From the NCBI GenBank assembly GCA_031263945.1, contig JAISEW010000176.1, positions 1 through 10,166 on the forward strand: 10,166 nt of DNA, written 5' to 3'. Of the stretch, positions 1-6,692 are shown piece after piece. The DNA comes from Gracilibacteraceae bacterium (GTDB lineage: Bacteria > Bacillota > Desulfitobacteriia > Desulfitobacteriales > Syntrophobotulaceae). The position numbers and the translations under genes are program-made. The notes below the pieces were generated by a model. That model saw nothing but the letters and a program-made list of their open reading frames with translations, was not told where the DNA came from and did no database searches. How positions within the stretch are numbered: position 1 is the stretch's first letter; each line of letters starts with the position of its first letter.

Positions 1-2
1 GG

Positions 3-1583
3 CGGCGCGCCGGGGAAGCCTGGGGCGGGGGGCAGGGCACCGTCCTCCTGCACGGGGTGACCGGTTCGGGCAAAACGGTGATCTACGGCCGGGCCGCCGC
101 CGAAGTTTTAGCCAAAGGGATGCAGGCCATCATCCTCGTGCCGGAAATTTCCCTCACTTCCCAGATCGCCGCTTTTTTCAGCGCCCATTTCGGCGCCGGC
201 GTCGCCGTCGTCCACTCCGGTCTGAGGCCGGGGGAAAAGCTCGCCATCTGGGAAAAATGCCTGCGCGGGGAACTGCAAATAGTCGTCGGCGCCCGTTCCG
301 CCGTTTTCGCCCCTTTTCCCCGCCTCGGCCTCATCGTCGTGGACGAGGAACACGACGGCGCTTACAAGCAGGAAGAAAATCCCAAATATCACGCCCGCGA
401 CGTCGCCCGCCGCCGTCTGCCGGGCGGGCTGGTCATCCTCGGCAGCGCCACCCCCTCGCTGGAAGCTTACGCCGCCGCCGCCCGCGGGCAGATCGCCCGT
501 GTGTCTTTGCCGGCCCGCTACAATCAAAACCCCATGCCGCGCGTCACGGTGGCGGACATGAAGCAAGAATTAGCCGCCGGCAACAACAGCGTCTTATCTT
601 TCCCTTTGCGCGAGGCGCTCACGGAGACGCTGGCCCGCGGCGAACAAGCGATCCTTTTTCTCAACCGCCGCGGCTATTCCACCTTCATTCTCTGCCGCGA
701 ATGCGGGCACGTCGTTTCCTGCCCGCGCTGCGACGTGGCCCTCACTTTCCACCAAAAAGCGGACGTCCTCCGCTGCCATTACTGCGGCCACTGGGAAACG
801 CCGGTCAAAAACTGCCCGCGCTGCGGCAGCCGCTACATCCGTTATTTCGGCCAGGGCACCCAAAAAGTGGAAGAAGCGGTGGGGGAACTCTGGCCTCAGG
901 CGCGGGCGCTGCGGCTGGATCGCGACGCCGCCGCGGAGGCGCGGGGGCCGGAGGAGATCGTCGCCCGTTTTCGCCGGCGGGAGGCGGATATCCTCATCGG
1001 CACGCAAATGCTGGCCAAGGGCTTGGATTTTCCGTATGTAACTCTGGTCGGCGTCGTCGCGGCGGATCAATTGCTCAACATGCCGGATTTCCGCGCCCGG
1101 GAACGGGCTTTCCAGCTTTTTACCCAGGTCGCCGGCCGGGCGGGCCGCGGGCAGCGGGAAGGGGCGGTGATATTGCAGACCTACGCGCCGGACGACCGCA
1201 CGGTCCTGTGCGCCGCGGATTACAATTATGAGCTTTTCGCGCGGGAAGAGCTGGCCTATCGGAGCGAGCGCCGCTATCCCCCTTTTGCTCATATGCTGCG
1301 CCTGATGATTTTCCACGCCGACGAGGCCCGCGCCGTCAAAGCCGCCATCGTTCTGGCCGACTGCCTGCAAACGGAACTGACCGCCGCTCACCCGCTCCTG
1401 CGCCTGTTCGGGCCGGCGCCGGCCGTTCTCACCCGCCTGAAAAACGAATACCGCTGGCAGATCATCCTACAGGGACGCGATCCGGGGGAACTGCGGCAGG
1501 CGGCCCACCGAGGCGTCGCCGCTTTTTACCGGGAGAGCGCGGCCGGAGGGATACGTCTCAGTCTGGACGTCGATCCGTTATGA
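3..1583 (+). CDS. priA: Primosomal protein N' (PriA helicase), 5'-truncated by window edge
   Basis: Superfamily 2 DNA helicase that reloads the replisome at stalled forks. The reading frame is open to the left edge, so the window holds about 526 C-terminal residues; the family is usually 730-800 aa and the N-terminal DNA-binding part lies outside. Visible in order are Walker A GVTGSGKT (bases 54-77), Walker B DEEHD (about 340), motif III GSATPS (about 440), and four CxxC pairs (CREC, CPRC, CHYC, CPRC; about 690-830) that form the zinc-binding insertion special to PriA. Next come GTQMLAKGLDFP (about 1000) and the arginine-finger motif QVAGRAGRG (about 1125-1150), then the C-terminal domain. 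The GTG at 57 sits inside Walker A and is not a start. The stop TGA (1581-1583) lies 13 bases before fmt, so the two are probably co-transcribed. All helicase and zinc residues look intact. Confidence 0.97.
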   Translation, partial: RRAGEAWGGGQGTVLLHGVTGSGKTVIYGRAAAEVLAKGMQAIILVPEISLTSQIAAFFSAHFGAGVAVVHSGLRPGEKLAIWEKCLRGELQIVVGARSAVFAPFPRLGLIVVDEEHDGAYKQEENPKYHARDVARRRLPGGLVILGSATPSLEAYAAAARGQIARVSLPARYNQNPMPRVTVADMKQELAAGNNSVLSFPLREALTETLARGEQAILFLNRRGYSTFILCRECGHVVSCPRCDVALTFHQKADVLRCHYCGHWETPVKNCPRCGSRYIRYFGQGTQKVEEAVGELWPQARALRLDRDAAAEARGPEEIVARFRRREADILIGTQMLAKGLDFPYVTLVGVVAADQLLNMPDFRARERAFQLFTQVAGRAGRGQREGAVILQTYAPDDRTVLCAADYNYELFAREELAYRSERRYPPFAHMLRLMIFHADEARAVKAAIVLADCLQTELTAAHPLLRLFGPAPAVLTRLKNEYRWQIILQGRDPGELRQAAHRGVAAFYRESAAGGIRLSLDVDPL

Positions 1584-1596
1584 AAGGTTATCCGTG

Positions 1597-2523
1597 ATGA
1601 GAATTGTGTTTATGGGTACGCCGGAATTCGCGGCGGTGAGCCTGCGGGCGCTTATCGGCGCCGGGCATGAGGTCACCGGGGTTTTCACCCAGCCGGACCG
1701 GCCCGCCGGTCGGGGCGGCCGCCTGAAACAGAGCGCGGTCAAAGAACTGGCGCTGACGGCCGGGATCAAGGTTTTCCAGCCCGGCCGCTCGCGGGAGGGG
1801 GCGGACGCTTTGCGCGCCCTGCGCCCGGAATTGATCGCCGTGGTGGCTTACGGGCAAATACTGCCGCCGGAGATCCTCGCTTTGCCGCCGGGCGGCTGCG
1901 TGAATCTGCACGCTTCGCTTCTGCCGCTGTACCGCGGCGCGGCGCCGATCCAATGGGCGCTGCTCAACGGGGAGACCGAGACCGGGGTGACGACCATGCG
2001 CATGGACGCCGGCATGGATACGGGCGATATTTTGCTGCAGGAATCCTGCCCGATCCTCCCCGGCGAGGATATGGGCGCTCTGCACGACAAACTGGCCTTT
2101 CTGGGCGCGGCGCTGCTGGCGGAAACGCTGCGCCGCCTGGAGAGCGGCGGCCTGACCGCTCGGCCCCAGAGCGAGGGCGCCACCTGCGCCCCGCGGCTGG
2201 GACGGAGCGACGAGCGGCTGCCGTGGCCGGAAGACGCCGTCAGCCTGGCCCGCCGCGTCAGAGCCTTGCGGCCGTGGCCGGGCGCTTTTACGCAGCTGCG
2301 CGGCGAGACGATAAAAGTCTGGGAGGCCGAGGTCCGGCCGGAAGAAGGACCTGGGCAGGCCGGTCCGGGGGAGATCCTCCGTCTGGGGGAGAGCGGGATT
2401 CTCTGCGCCGCCGGTTGCGGCGCCCTGGAGCTCCTGACCGTGCAGCCGGCCGGGCGCAAAAGCATGGTGGCGGCGGATTTTGCCCGGGGGCGCCGTCTCG
2501 GGCCCGGAGAGCGGTTTCTCTAA
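1597..2523 (+). CDS. fmt: Methionyl-tRNA formyltransferase
   Basis: Transfers a formyl group from 10-formyl-tetrahydrofolate to Met-tRNAfMet before translation initiation in the cytoplasm. The protein is 308 aa, normal for the family. It starts MRIVFMGTPEFA, the conserved Rossmann-type opening. The catalytic triad of formyltransferases is visible as N103, H105 (NLHASLLP) and D141 (GMDTGDIL), with the substrate loop LYRGAAPIQWALL between. The C-terminal OB-like domain includes RALRPWPGAF. I chose ATG 1597 over the in-frame GTG 1594 because AAAGG at 1583-1587 is better spaced to it and the family normally begins MRIVF. The gene follows priA by 13 bases. In many bacteria def (peptide deformylase) lies between priA and fmt; it is absent here. 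Confidence 0.96.
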   Translation: MRIVFMGTPEFAAVSLRALIGAGHEVTGVFTQPDRPAGRGGRLKQSAVKELALTAGIKVFQPGRSREGADALRALRPELIAVVAYGQILPPEILALPPGGCVNLHASLLPLYRGAAPIQWALLNGETETGVTTMRMDAGMDTGDILLQESCPILPGEDMGALHDKLAFLGAALLAETLRRLESGGLTARPQSEGATCAPRLGRSDERLPWPEDAVSLARRVRALRPWPGAFTQLRGETIKVWEAEVRPEEGPGQAGPGEILRLGESGILCAAGCGALELLTVQPAGRKSMVAADFARGRRLGPGERFL

Positions 2524-2560
2524 AAAAAACACCGGGCGGCTATGCATCATCGCCGGCTTA

Positions 2561-2602
2561 TGATATACTGTCATCAACAGGTAAGTCGTTAAACGGCGGA
2601 GG
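2561..2602 (+). promoter_or_regulatory. Extended -10 promoter and RBS of the lapA-like gene
   Basis: TG-A-TATACT at 2561-2569 is an extended -10 element one base off the TATAAT consensus. No good -35 hexamer is seen 16-18 bases upstream, which extended -10 promoters tolerate. A strong GGAGGG ribosome binding site (2598-2603) precedes ATG 2611 by 7 bases. It suggests the lapA-like gene, and originally recJ behind it, had a start of its own besides read-through from priA-fmt. Confidence 0.5.
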
Positions 2603-2610
2603 GCTGATTT

Positions 2611-2961
2611 ATGGCGGGTATAGGTCTGATCTTAGCAATTATTATCGCTTTGGCCGTGGTGATTTTTACGGTGCAAAACGCCGCGACCGTTTCCGTGAGC
2701 TTTATTTTATGGACGGCGGACACGCCGCTGGCGGTGGTCATTTTTTGCTCGGTGCTGGCGGGCGCTTTGCTGATGTTCTGTCTGGTGCTGTATAAATCGC
2801 TGCGGGACAAATGGCGGTCGCGCCGTAGCGGCAAAACGGAAGAAGCGCGGCCCAAGGATGAGGACGCAACCGTCGTCTCGCTCAGGGAATCCGCGCCGGA
2901 AGCCGGGAGCGCGGAGGGACCGGCGGCGGAAGATGCGGCGCCGGATGAGCGGGGGGAATGA
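2611..2961 (+). CDS. LapA-domain (DUF1049) small membrane protein
   Basis: A 116-aa inner-membrane protein of the LapA/DUF1049 family. Two hydrophobic helices are visible (about residues 4-22 and 38-61), joined by the family's signature QNAATVSVSFILW at residues 22-34. A basic stretch (KSLRDKWRSRRSGK, 62-75) follows, then an acidic, Ala/Glu/Pro-rich tail of about 40 residues that looks disordered. In Proteobacteria LapA works with LapB in controlling lipopolysaccharide synthesis; in other phyla the role is unclear, and I claim only the domain. ATG 2611 is supported by the GGAGGG site just upstream. The stop (2959-2961) is followed within 12 bases by the degraded recJ start, so lapA and recJ were once adjacent. 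The symbol is left blank because only the domain is recognised. Confidence 0.85.
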   Translation: MAGIGLILAIIIALAVVIFTVQNAATVSVSFILWTADTPLAVVIFCSVLAGALLMFCLVLYKSLRDKWRSRRSGKTEEARPKDEDATVVSLRESAPEAGSAEGPAAEDAAPDERGE

Positions 2962-2997
2962 CGGATAGTTTTATGAGGACCTCTAAATACTCAAAAT

Positions 2998-3067
2998 TGA
3001 ATTAAACGGCCAGACCAGACGGCGCTGGCTCTTGCCGGCGGCGGAAAAAGCGGACAGCGCGGCCTTT
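2998..3067 (+). pseudogene. Broken duplicate of the recJ 5' end
   Basis: These 70 bases match 4571-4640, the start of intact recJ, at 67 of 70 positions by direct reading. Differences are at about 3015 (C/T), 3019 (A/G) and 3044 (G/A). In recJ frame two are synonymous and one changes Ile to Thr. The copy encodes recJ residues from about 5 to 27, then diverges and stops at TAA 3078-3080. It has no usable start: the nearest ATG (2973) is out of frame and an in-frame TAA lies at 2984-2986. Upstream, a gapped likeness between about 2951-2977 and 4546-4563 hints that the duplicated unit once reached the lapA-recJ junction. It is a fossil marking the original recJ position. Confidence 0.88.
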
Positions 3068-3100
3068 CAGGAAGAATTATAAAGGCAGGTGGAATATGTA

Positions 3101-4186
3101 ATGACGTTCGCGGAACTGGTTCGGCAACACGCCGTCAAGGTGAAGGAACTCAAGGGCATCGTCCAGACGGAGGAAGCCACGAAAACAGCGCTGATACTGA
3201 CGTTTTTCAAGGATGTTCTCGACTACGACATTTTCGACCCTATTGAATTTGTGCCGGAAGCCAGCGCCACAATCGACAAAACCAAGTGGGGAAGCATTGA
3301 TTACGTTGTCCAGATAGGCGGCAAACCCGCCATTATAGTTGAAGCGAAACATGTTGACGTGAATCTCGACAACCACGCGCAGCAGTTATTCAGATACTTC
3401 GCGAGTTCCGAGGCGCGGTTTGCCATACTCACCAACGGCATAGAGTACAGATTCTACAGCGACATCGAACAGAGCAACAAAATGGACTTAAAGCCATTCT
3501 TGTCGGTAGACTTCCTGAATCTCAAAGATGCTCAGATTCAAGCTTTGCAGCGTTTCTGCAAAAAAGAGTTCGACACCGACACGCTGCATGACGTCGCAAA
3601 CGAAATGAAGTGGCATGGCGAAATCAGAGCCGCTTTCAAAGAGCAACTGGCGAACCCGTCAGACGACTTTGTGCGCCTGTTGATTTCACGCGCCTATAAA
3701 GGCGAAAAGACAAAAGCCGTCATGCATAGGTTTCGGCCTTTCGTCAAAGCGGCTATAATCGGGTACATCAATGAAGCTATCCATGACCGCATAGCGGTGA
3801 CAAACGATCCTGGGGAAGGGGGAGAAGATAACGGCCCCTTTGAGGCGCAGATGTTTGAGGCCGTCAGCGCGTTATTTGACGACAGTTTCAAGAAGTCGAG
3901 ATTCCGTATGTATCAGCAAAAAGAGCATCTTGTGGTATGGTATCGAAACAGTTTGCTCTGTCTGTTTCACTATAATTCGGACAAAACCGCGCTTATAGAC
4001 ATTCAGTTTATGCAACCATTCATGGAAGAAGGCTGCAATTGGCGCAAGCGTGAAAGACGGGATTCACACCCGATAGGCAATATATCCGAAGTAGAGCTTT
4101 TTGTAGACAGGATAATCGCTTCGGCCAAGGACATAGACGAATGCTACATCGAAAGCGCCCGGCGCAAATCTGAGAAAAACACGTGA
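3101..4186 (+). CDS. Stand-alone protein with type I restriction HsdR N-terminal (PD-(D/E)XK) nuclease domain
   Basis: A 361-aa protein resembling the COG4748-type family, which carries the nuclease domain of type I restriction subunit R without its helicase. Expected residues are all visible: E24/E25 in QTEEATKTALIL, D67 in GSIDYVV, E81-A82-K83 in IIVEAKHV (the ExK motif), and Q95xxxY99 in QQLFRYF, the QxxxY motif of HsdR nucleases. The C-terminal half (about 245-361) is not recognised and may bind a partner or nucleic acid. I chose ATG 3101 over GTG 3089 because AGGTGG (3087-3092) is well spaced to it. A sampled line is about 47% G+C against about 67% in recJ, and Ile ATA codons are frequent, so the gene looks foreign. 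No methyltransferase or specificity subunit is nearby. A defence role is inferred, not shown. Confidence 0.8.
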   Translation: MTFAELVRQHAVKVKELKGIVQTEEATKTALILTFFKDVLDYDIFDPIEFVPEASATIDKTKWGSIDYVVQIGGKPAIIVEAKHVDVNLDNHAQQLFRYFASSEARFAILTNGIEYRFYSDIEQSNKMDLKPFLSVDFLNLKDAQIQALQRFCKKEFDTDTLHDVANEMKWHGEIRAAFKEQLANPSDDFVRLLISRAYKGEKTKAVMHRFRPFVKAAIIGYINEAIHDRIAVTNDPGEGGEDNGPFEAQMFEAVSALFDDSFKKSRFRMYQQKEHLVVWYRNSLLCLFHYNSDKTALIDIQFMQPFMEEGCNWRKRERRDSHPIGNISEVELFVDRIIASAKDIDECYIESARRKSEKNT

Positions 4187-4202
4187 ATGGGAGGATAACG
4201 GC

Positions 4203-4253
4203 ATGGAAAACTTAAAGACTTGCAGCGGGCATAGCGATTATCGCCAATCTTGA
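4203..4253 (+). CDS. 16-codon ORF with strong RBS, probably the stub of a lost gene
   Basis: GGGAGG (4189-4194) lies 8 bases before ATG 4203, which opens a 16-residue frame (MENLKTCSGHSDYRQS) ending at TGA 4251-4253. The initiation signals are good and sit directly behind the nuclease gene (its stop is 4184-4186), as expected for a second operon member. The frame stops almost at once, so it is more likely a truncated downstream gene than a functional peptide. No family is recognised. Confidence 0.3.
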   Translation: MENLKTCSGHSDYRQS

Positions 4254-4341
4254 CTATCACGCCGTCTGCCACAAGTTCCTGCAAAATAGCGCGGACACGG
4301 CCAGCATGAACGAAATCGGCCGGGAGGTAAATGTTAAAAAA
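4213..4341 (-). pseudogene. Possible winged-helix fragment (DUF6088/AbiEi-like N-terminal)
   Basis: Reading the minus strand gives an open frame (4413 down to 4144). Its middle part, containing YLPADFVHAGRVRAILQ and then LVADGVIVKIGDNRYAR, has the look of a helix-turn-helix plus wing: a DF..G..RV..IL..L...G.I.KIG...YAR pattern as in DUF6088 and AbiEi-type regulators. The lower end runs antisense into the tail of the nuclease gene, so only the middle is likely to derive from a real gene. No convincing RBS precedes ATG 4413 or ATG 4404. I treat it as a decayed, inverted remnant of a defence or toxin-antitoxin regulator. This rests on pattern memory only. Confidence 0.3.
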
Positions 4342-4404
4342 TGGGATTTCACTGGCGGATTTCAGCCGCTTTCCGATTGCGCCCATACCCCAGTGAAATC
4401 CCAT
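4341..4404. repeat. Perfect 15-bp inverted repeat with 34-base loop
   Basis: ATGGGATTTCACTGG (4341-4355) is the exact reverse complement of CCAGTGAAATCCCAT (4390-4404), with a 34-base spacer. Beyond the arms, ATGTT (4331-4335) and AACAT (4408-4412) pair again with an offset of one base. No T-tract follows on either strand, so it is not an ordinary terminator. It could be a miniature mobile-element remnant, an inversion footprint or an RNA hairpin. Confidence 0.75.
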
Positions 4405-4493
4405 CGAGAACATCGCATGTGATCCAAGTATTTCGGGAAGTTTTTTGTCGTCGAACTATCCAAATTCCGAATGTGTCCGGTCCGAAATCTATA

Positions 4494-4522
4494 TTGACAC
4501 GAGCGCTCCCGTATGTTATTGT
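4494..4522 (+). promoter_or_regulatory. Sigma-70 type promoter of recJ
   Basis: A perfect -35 TTGACA (4494-4499) is followed after exactly 17 bases by an extended -10, TG-T-TATTGT (4514-4522; hexamer 4517-4522). Transcription would start near 4529, giving a leader of about 30 bases before recJ. An 8-bp palindrome, GAGCGCTC (4501-4508), lies in the spacer. The promoter sits inside the inserted island, so recJ has probably been placed under it since the insertion. Confidence 0.65.
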
Positions 4523-4548
4523 TTGAAACAGTCGGAACGGAGAACGGG

Positions 4549-4563
4549 ATGCGAGAGTTATGA
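4549..4563 (+). CDS. Four-codon leader ORF (MREL) overlapping the recJ start
   Basis: GGAG (4539-4542) lies 6 bases before ATG 4549, which reads Met-Arg-Glu-Leu and stops at TGA 4561-4563. This overlaps recJ ATG 4560 as ATGA. The recJ start has only GAGAG (4553-4557) at 2 bases, too close to be a good RBS. Termination-reinitiation on the tiny frame is a possible way to translate recJ. It may equally be chance, since four codons carry no statistical weight. Confidence 0.25.
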   Translation: MREL

Positions 4564-6647
4564 AAGAAAATGAATTAAACGGCCAGATCAGGCGGCGCTG
4601 GCTCTTGCCAGCGGCGGAAAAAGCGGACAGCGCGGCCTTTTCCGCCAGCGGCGTTCCGCCGGCCGCTCTGGCGATCATGGCCCGGCGCGGCATCAAAGAA
4701 GCGCGCGCGGCGCTGGATTATCTGGCTGTGACCCCCGGCGATTTGCACTCGCCTTTTTTGTTTCAGGATATGGGCAAAATCATCGCCCGGTTGGAGACGG
4801 CCCGGCGGCGGCGGGAAAAACTGCTCATCCACGGGGATTACGACGTGGACGGGGTCACTTCCGTCGCTATGCTTTATCATGTTTTGCGAGATTCAGGCCT
4901 AGACGTTATCGCCTACATCCCCACCCGAGACGAGGGCTACGGGTTGCGCGCGGAGACGGTCAGAAAATGCCGGGAGCAGAAAGTGGCGCTGATCCTCACC
5001 GTGGACTGCGGCGTCACTTCCGTCGCCGAAGCCCGGCTGGCCAAGGAGTTGGGGGTCGACCTCATTATAACCGATCACCATGAGCCGGAGACGGAATTGC
5101 CGGAAGCGGTCGGCATTTTAAATCCGCGGGTCGACGCCGGTTATCCTTTCGGCTATTTAGCCGGCGTCGGGGTGGCGTTCAAACTCGTCCAGGCCATCTA
5201 CGCCCGTTTGACTCCTCAGGAGGCGCGCCGGCCGGAAAACGTCTGGCTGGATATGGTCGCGCTCGGCACCATCGCGGATATAGTGCCGCTGAGCGGGGAA
5301 AACCGCGTTTTGGTCAAATTGGGCCTGGAGCAGATGGCGCGCACGGAACATACCGGTCTGCGCGCGCTGCTGGCGGAATGTAATCTGAGCGGCAAAAAAC
5401 CCACCGCGGGGCAGATCGCTTTTCTCGCCGCGCCGCGCGTCAATGCCGCCGGGCGTATGGATACGGCTCGCCGGGCCCTGGAGCTTTTTATCACCCAGGA
5501 CGACGAGGAAGCGCAGGCTTACGCGCGGGAATTGAGCCGCGAAAACACCGCCCGCCGGGAAGTGGAACAGCGGATCGTGGACGAGGTGCGCGCGGAACTG
5601 GAGCAAGGCGATCTGCCGCCGGTCATCGTCCGCTCGTCCCCGGACTGGCCCCATGGCGTTATCGGCATTGTGGCTTCTAAGATAACGGAAATATACCGCC
5701 GCCCCGTATACCTTATCGCGGAGGAAGGCGCGCGGGCCAAGGGCTCGGCCCGCGGCGGCCTGAGCGGCTACTCGGTCGTGGGCGAGTTAAGCGCCTGCTC
5801 CGCCGATCTGGAAAATTGGGGCGGGCATAAGGCGGCCGGCGGTTTTACCATAGCCACGGAGCGGATCCCGGCTTTGCGAAAGGCGCTGAACGAGGGGGAC
5901 GGCGACTGGCGGGCCGGGATCGGGATAGAGGATATCACGGCGGACGCCGTGCTGACCCCGCGGGAAATAACCTTGGAACTGGCGGCCACGCTGGAAATAA
6001 TGGCCCCTTTTGGCGCCGCCAATCCAACGCCGGTTTTTTGCACGCGGGATCTCGTCGTCCTAAAAGTCGCCACTTTTGGCGACGAGGCCCATCTGCGCCT
6101 TGACCTGGGCGGGGAGGGCGTCCGGCTCACGGCGAAAGCTTTTCGCCGCGGCGAGGAAGCCGCTCTTTTCCATATGGGCGACACGGTGGATTTATTGTAT
6201 AATTTGGAAATAAATTCCTATCAGGGGCGGGAAGAATTACAACTGCTCTTGCGGGATTACCGCTTCGTCTCCTCCGTCCACTCCGCGCCTGGATCCGGCG
6301 CTCGCGGCCCGGAACCGGCCATACTGACGGCGCCGCCGGCCGAGGCCGCCGCTAAGGCGCCGCTGGATTTTCATTTGGACAGAGAAAACCTGAAGGATTT
6401 TTACCGCCGCCTGCTCGCCGCCCGGGCCGCGAGCGGTGAGACCGTGTTTCGCTGGGAAATAGGCGACGCTTTTCCGCTGCCGGAATCAGAAATGCTCAAG
6501 ATTTTTTTTGAACTCGGTCTGGTGGAATGGCAGGGCGGAGCGAACCCTTATCAATTGACGGCGCCGCCGCAGGAGAAAAAGCTGGCTCTGGAAAGCTCGC
6601 TGCGTTTTCGCTATTGGAACGGGAGCGCGCCGCCGAGTGGAATGTGA
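4560..6647 (+). CDS. recJ: Single-stranded-DNA-specific exonuclease RecJ
   Basis: A 5'-3' exonuclease on single-stranded DNA, used in RecF-pathway recombination, mismatch repair and base-excision repair. At 695 aa it is longer than the roughly 570-aa E. coli enzyme because of a C-terminal extension, as in many Bacillota. DHH-family metal ligands are all present: HGDYDVDG (91-98), D149 in VDCGV, TDHHEP (171-176) and D240 in IADIVP. The DHHA1 part follows: APRVNAAGR (291-299), WPHGVIGIVASKI (363-375), GSARGG (395-400) and GGHKAAGGF (421-429). An OB-like domain comes next (MAPFGAANPTPVF, 481-493). After an Ala/Pro-rich linker (about 574-600) comes an unassigned tail that looks like a small winged helix (about 603-675). 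ATG 4560 is the only start available, since an in-frame TGA lies at 4524-4526. It remains intact despite the duplicated 5' end upstream. Confidence 0.97.
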   Translation: MKENELNGQIRRRWLLPAAEKADSAAFSASGVPPAALAIMARRGIKEARAALDYLAVTPGDLHSPFLFQDMGKIIARLETARRRREKLLIHGDYDVDGVTSVAMLYHVLRDSGLDVIAYIPTRDEGYGLRAETVRKCREQKVALILTVDCGVTSVAEARLAKELGVDLIITDHHEPETELPEAVGILNPRVDAGYPFGYLAGVGVAFKLVQAIYARLTPQEARRPENVWLDMVALGTIADIVPLSGENRVLVKLGLEQMARTEHTGLRALLAECNLSGKKPTAGQIAFLAAPRVNAAGRMDTARRALELFITQDDEEAQAYARELSRENTARREVEQRIVDEVRAELEQGDLPPVIVRSSPDWPHGVIGIVASKITEIYRRPVYLIAEEGARAKGSARGGLSGYSVVGELSACSADLENWGGHKAAGGFTIATERIPALRKALNEGDGDWRAGIGIEDITADAVLTPREITLELAATLEIMAPFGAANPTPVFCTRDLVVLKVATFGDEAHLRLDLGGEGVRLTAKAFRRGEEAALFHMGDTVDLLYNLEINSYQGREELQLLLRDYRFVSSVHSAPGSGARGPEPAILTAPPAEAAAKAPLDFHLDRENLKDFYRRLLAARAASGETVFRWEIGDAFPLPESEMLKIFFELGLVEWQGGANPYQLTAPPQEKKLALESSLRFRYWNGSAPPSGM

Positions 6648-6692
6648 TCGAAATGCCGAACATACATCTATGGGATGGATTCCATTTTTTGG

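Larger units (their letters stand above)
4187..4559. other. Island tail: 373 bases without an intact gene
   Basis: The stretch between the nuclease gene and recJ holds the 16-codon stub, the antisense winged-helix fragment, the 15-bp inverted repeat and the recJ promoter. Its composition is mixed and closer to the nuclease gene than to the GC-rich neighbours. The + strand frame from 4341 (61 codons) starts inside the inverted repeat and shows no domain. No transposase or tRNA-like sequence is seen. Confidence 0.6.
2998..4640. repeat. 70-bp direct repeat (2998-3067 and 4571-4640) flanking an accessory island
   Basis: The two copies are in the same orientation and share 67/70 bases, including AAAAAGCGGACAGCGCGG. 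They bracket about 1.5 kb (3068-4570) that contains the HsdR_N-type nuclease gene and gene debris. The right copy belongs to functional recJ and the left one is broken. This layout fits either an insertion that made a long target duplication or recombination that brought in a second recJ 5' end. No transposase, integrase or tRNA attachment site is visible in the island. Confidence 0.88.

Noticed and set aside
257..1231. Long + strand frame inside priA, and several minus-strand frames of 83-265 codons over the same region
   Set aside because: They are shadows of the GC-rich priA reading frame, Arg/Pro/Gly-rich with no recognisable domain, while priA shows all helicase and zinc motifs.
2502..2537. 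GCCCGG...CCGGGC hairpin with nested AGAG/CTCT around the fmt stop, considered as a terminator
   Set aside because: The A-run lies inside the loop and no T-tract follows the stem on either strand, so it does not fit an intrinsic terminator.
1588..2577. 329-codon minus-strand frame opposite fmt
   Set aside because: High-GC antisense shadow. The + strand encodes fmt with intact catalytic residues, and the antisense translation is low-complexity Arg/Gln/Pro/Ala-rich.
2973..3005. ATG 2973 as the start of a short real gene after lapA
   Set aside because: The frame stops after ten codons and is out of register with the recJ-like segment; it is best read as the decayed ancestral recJ start.
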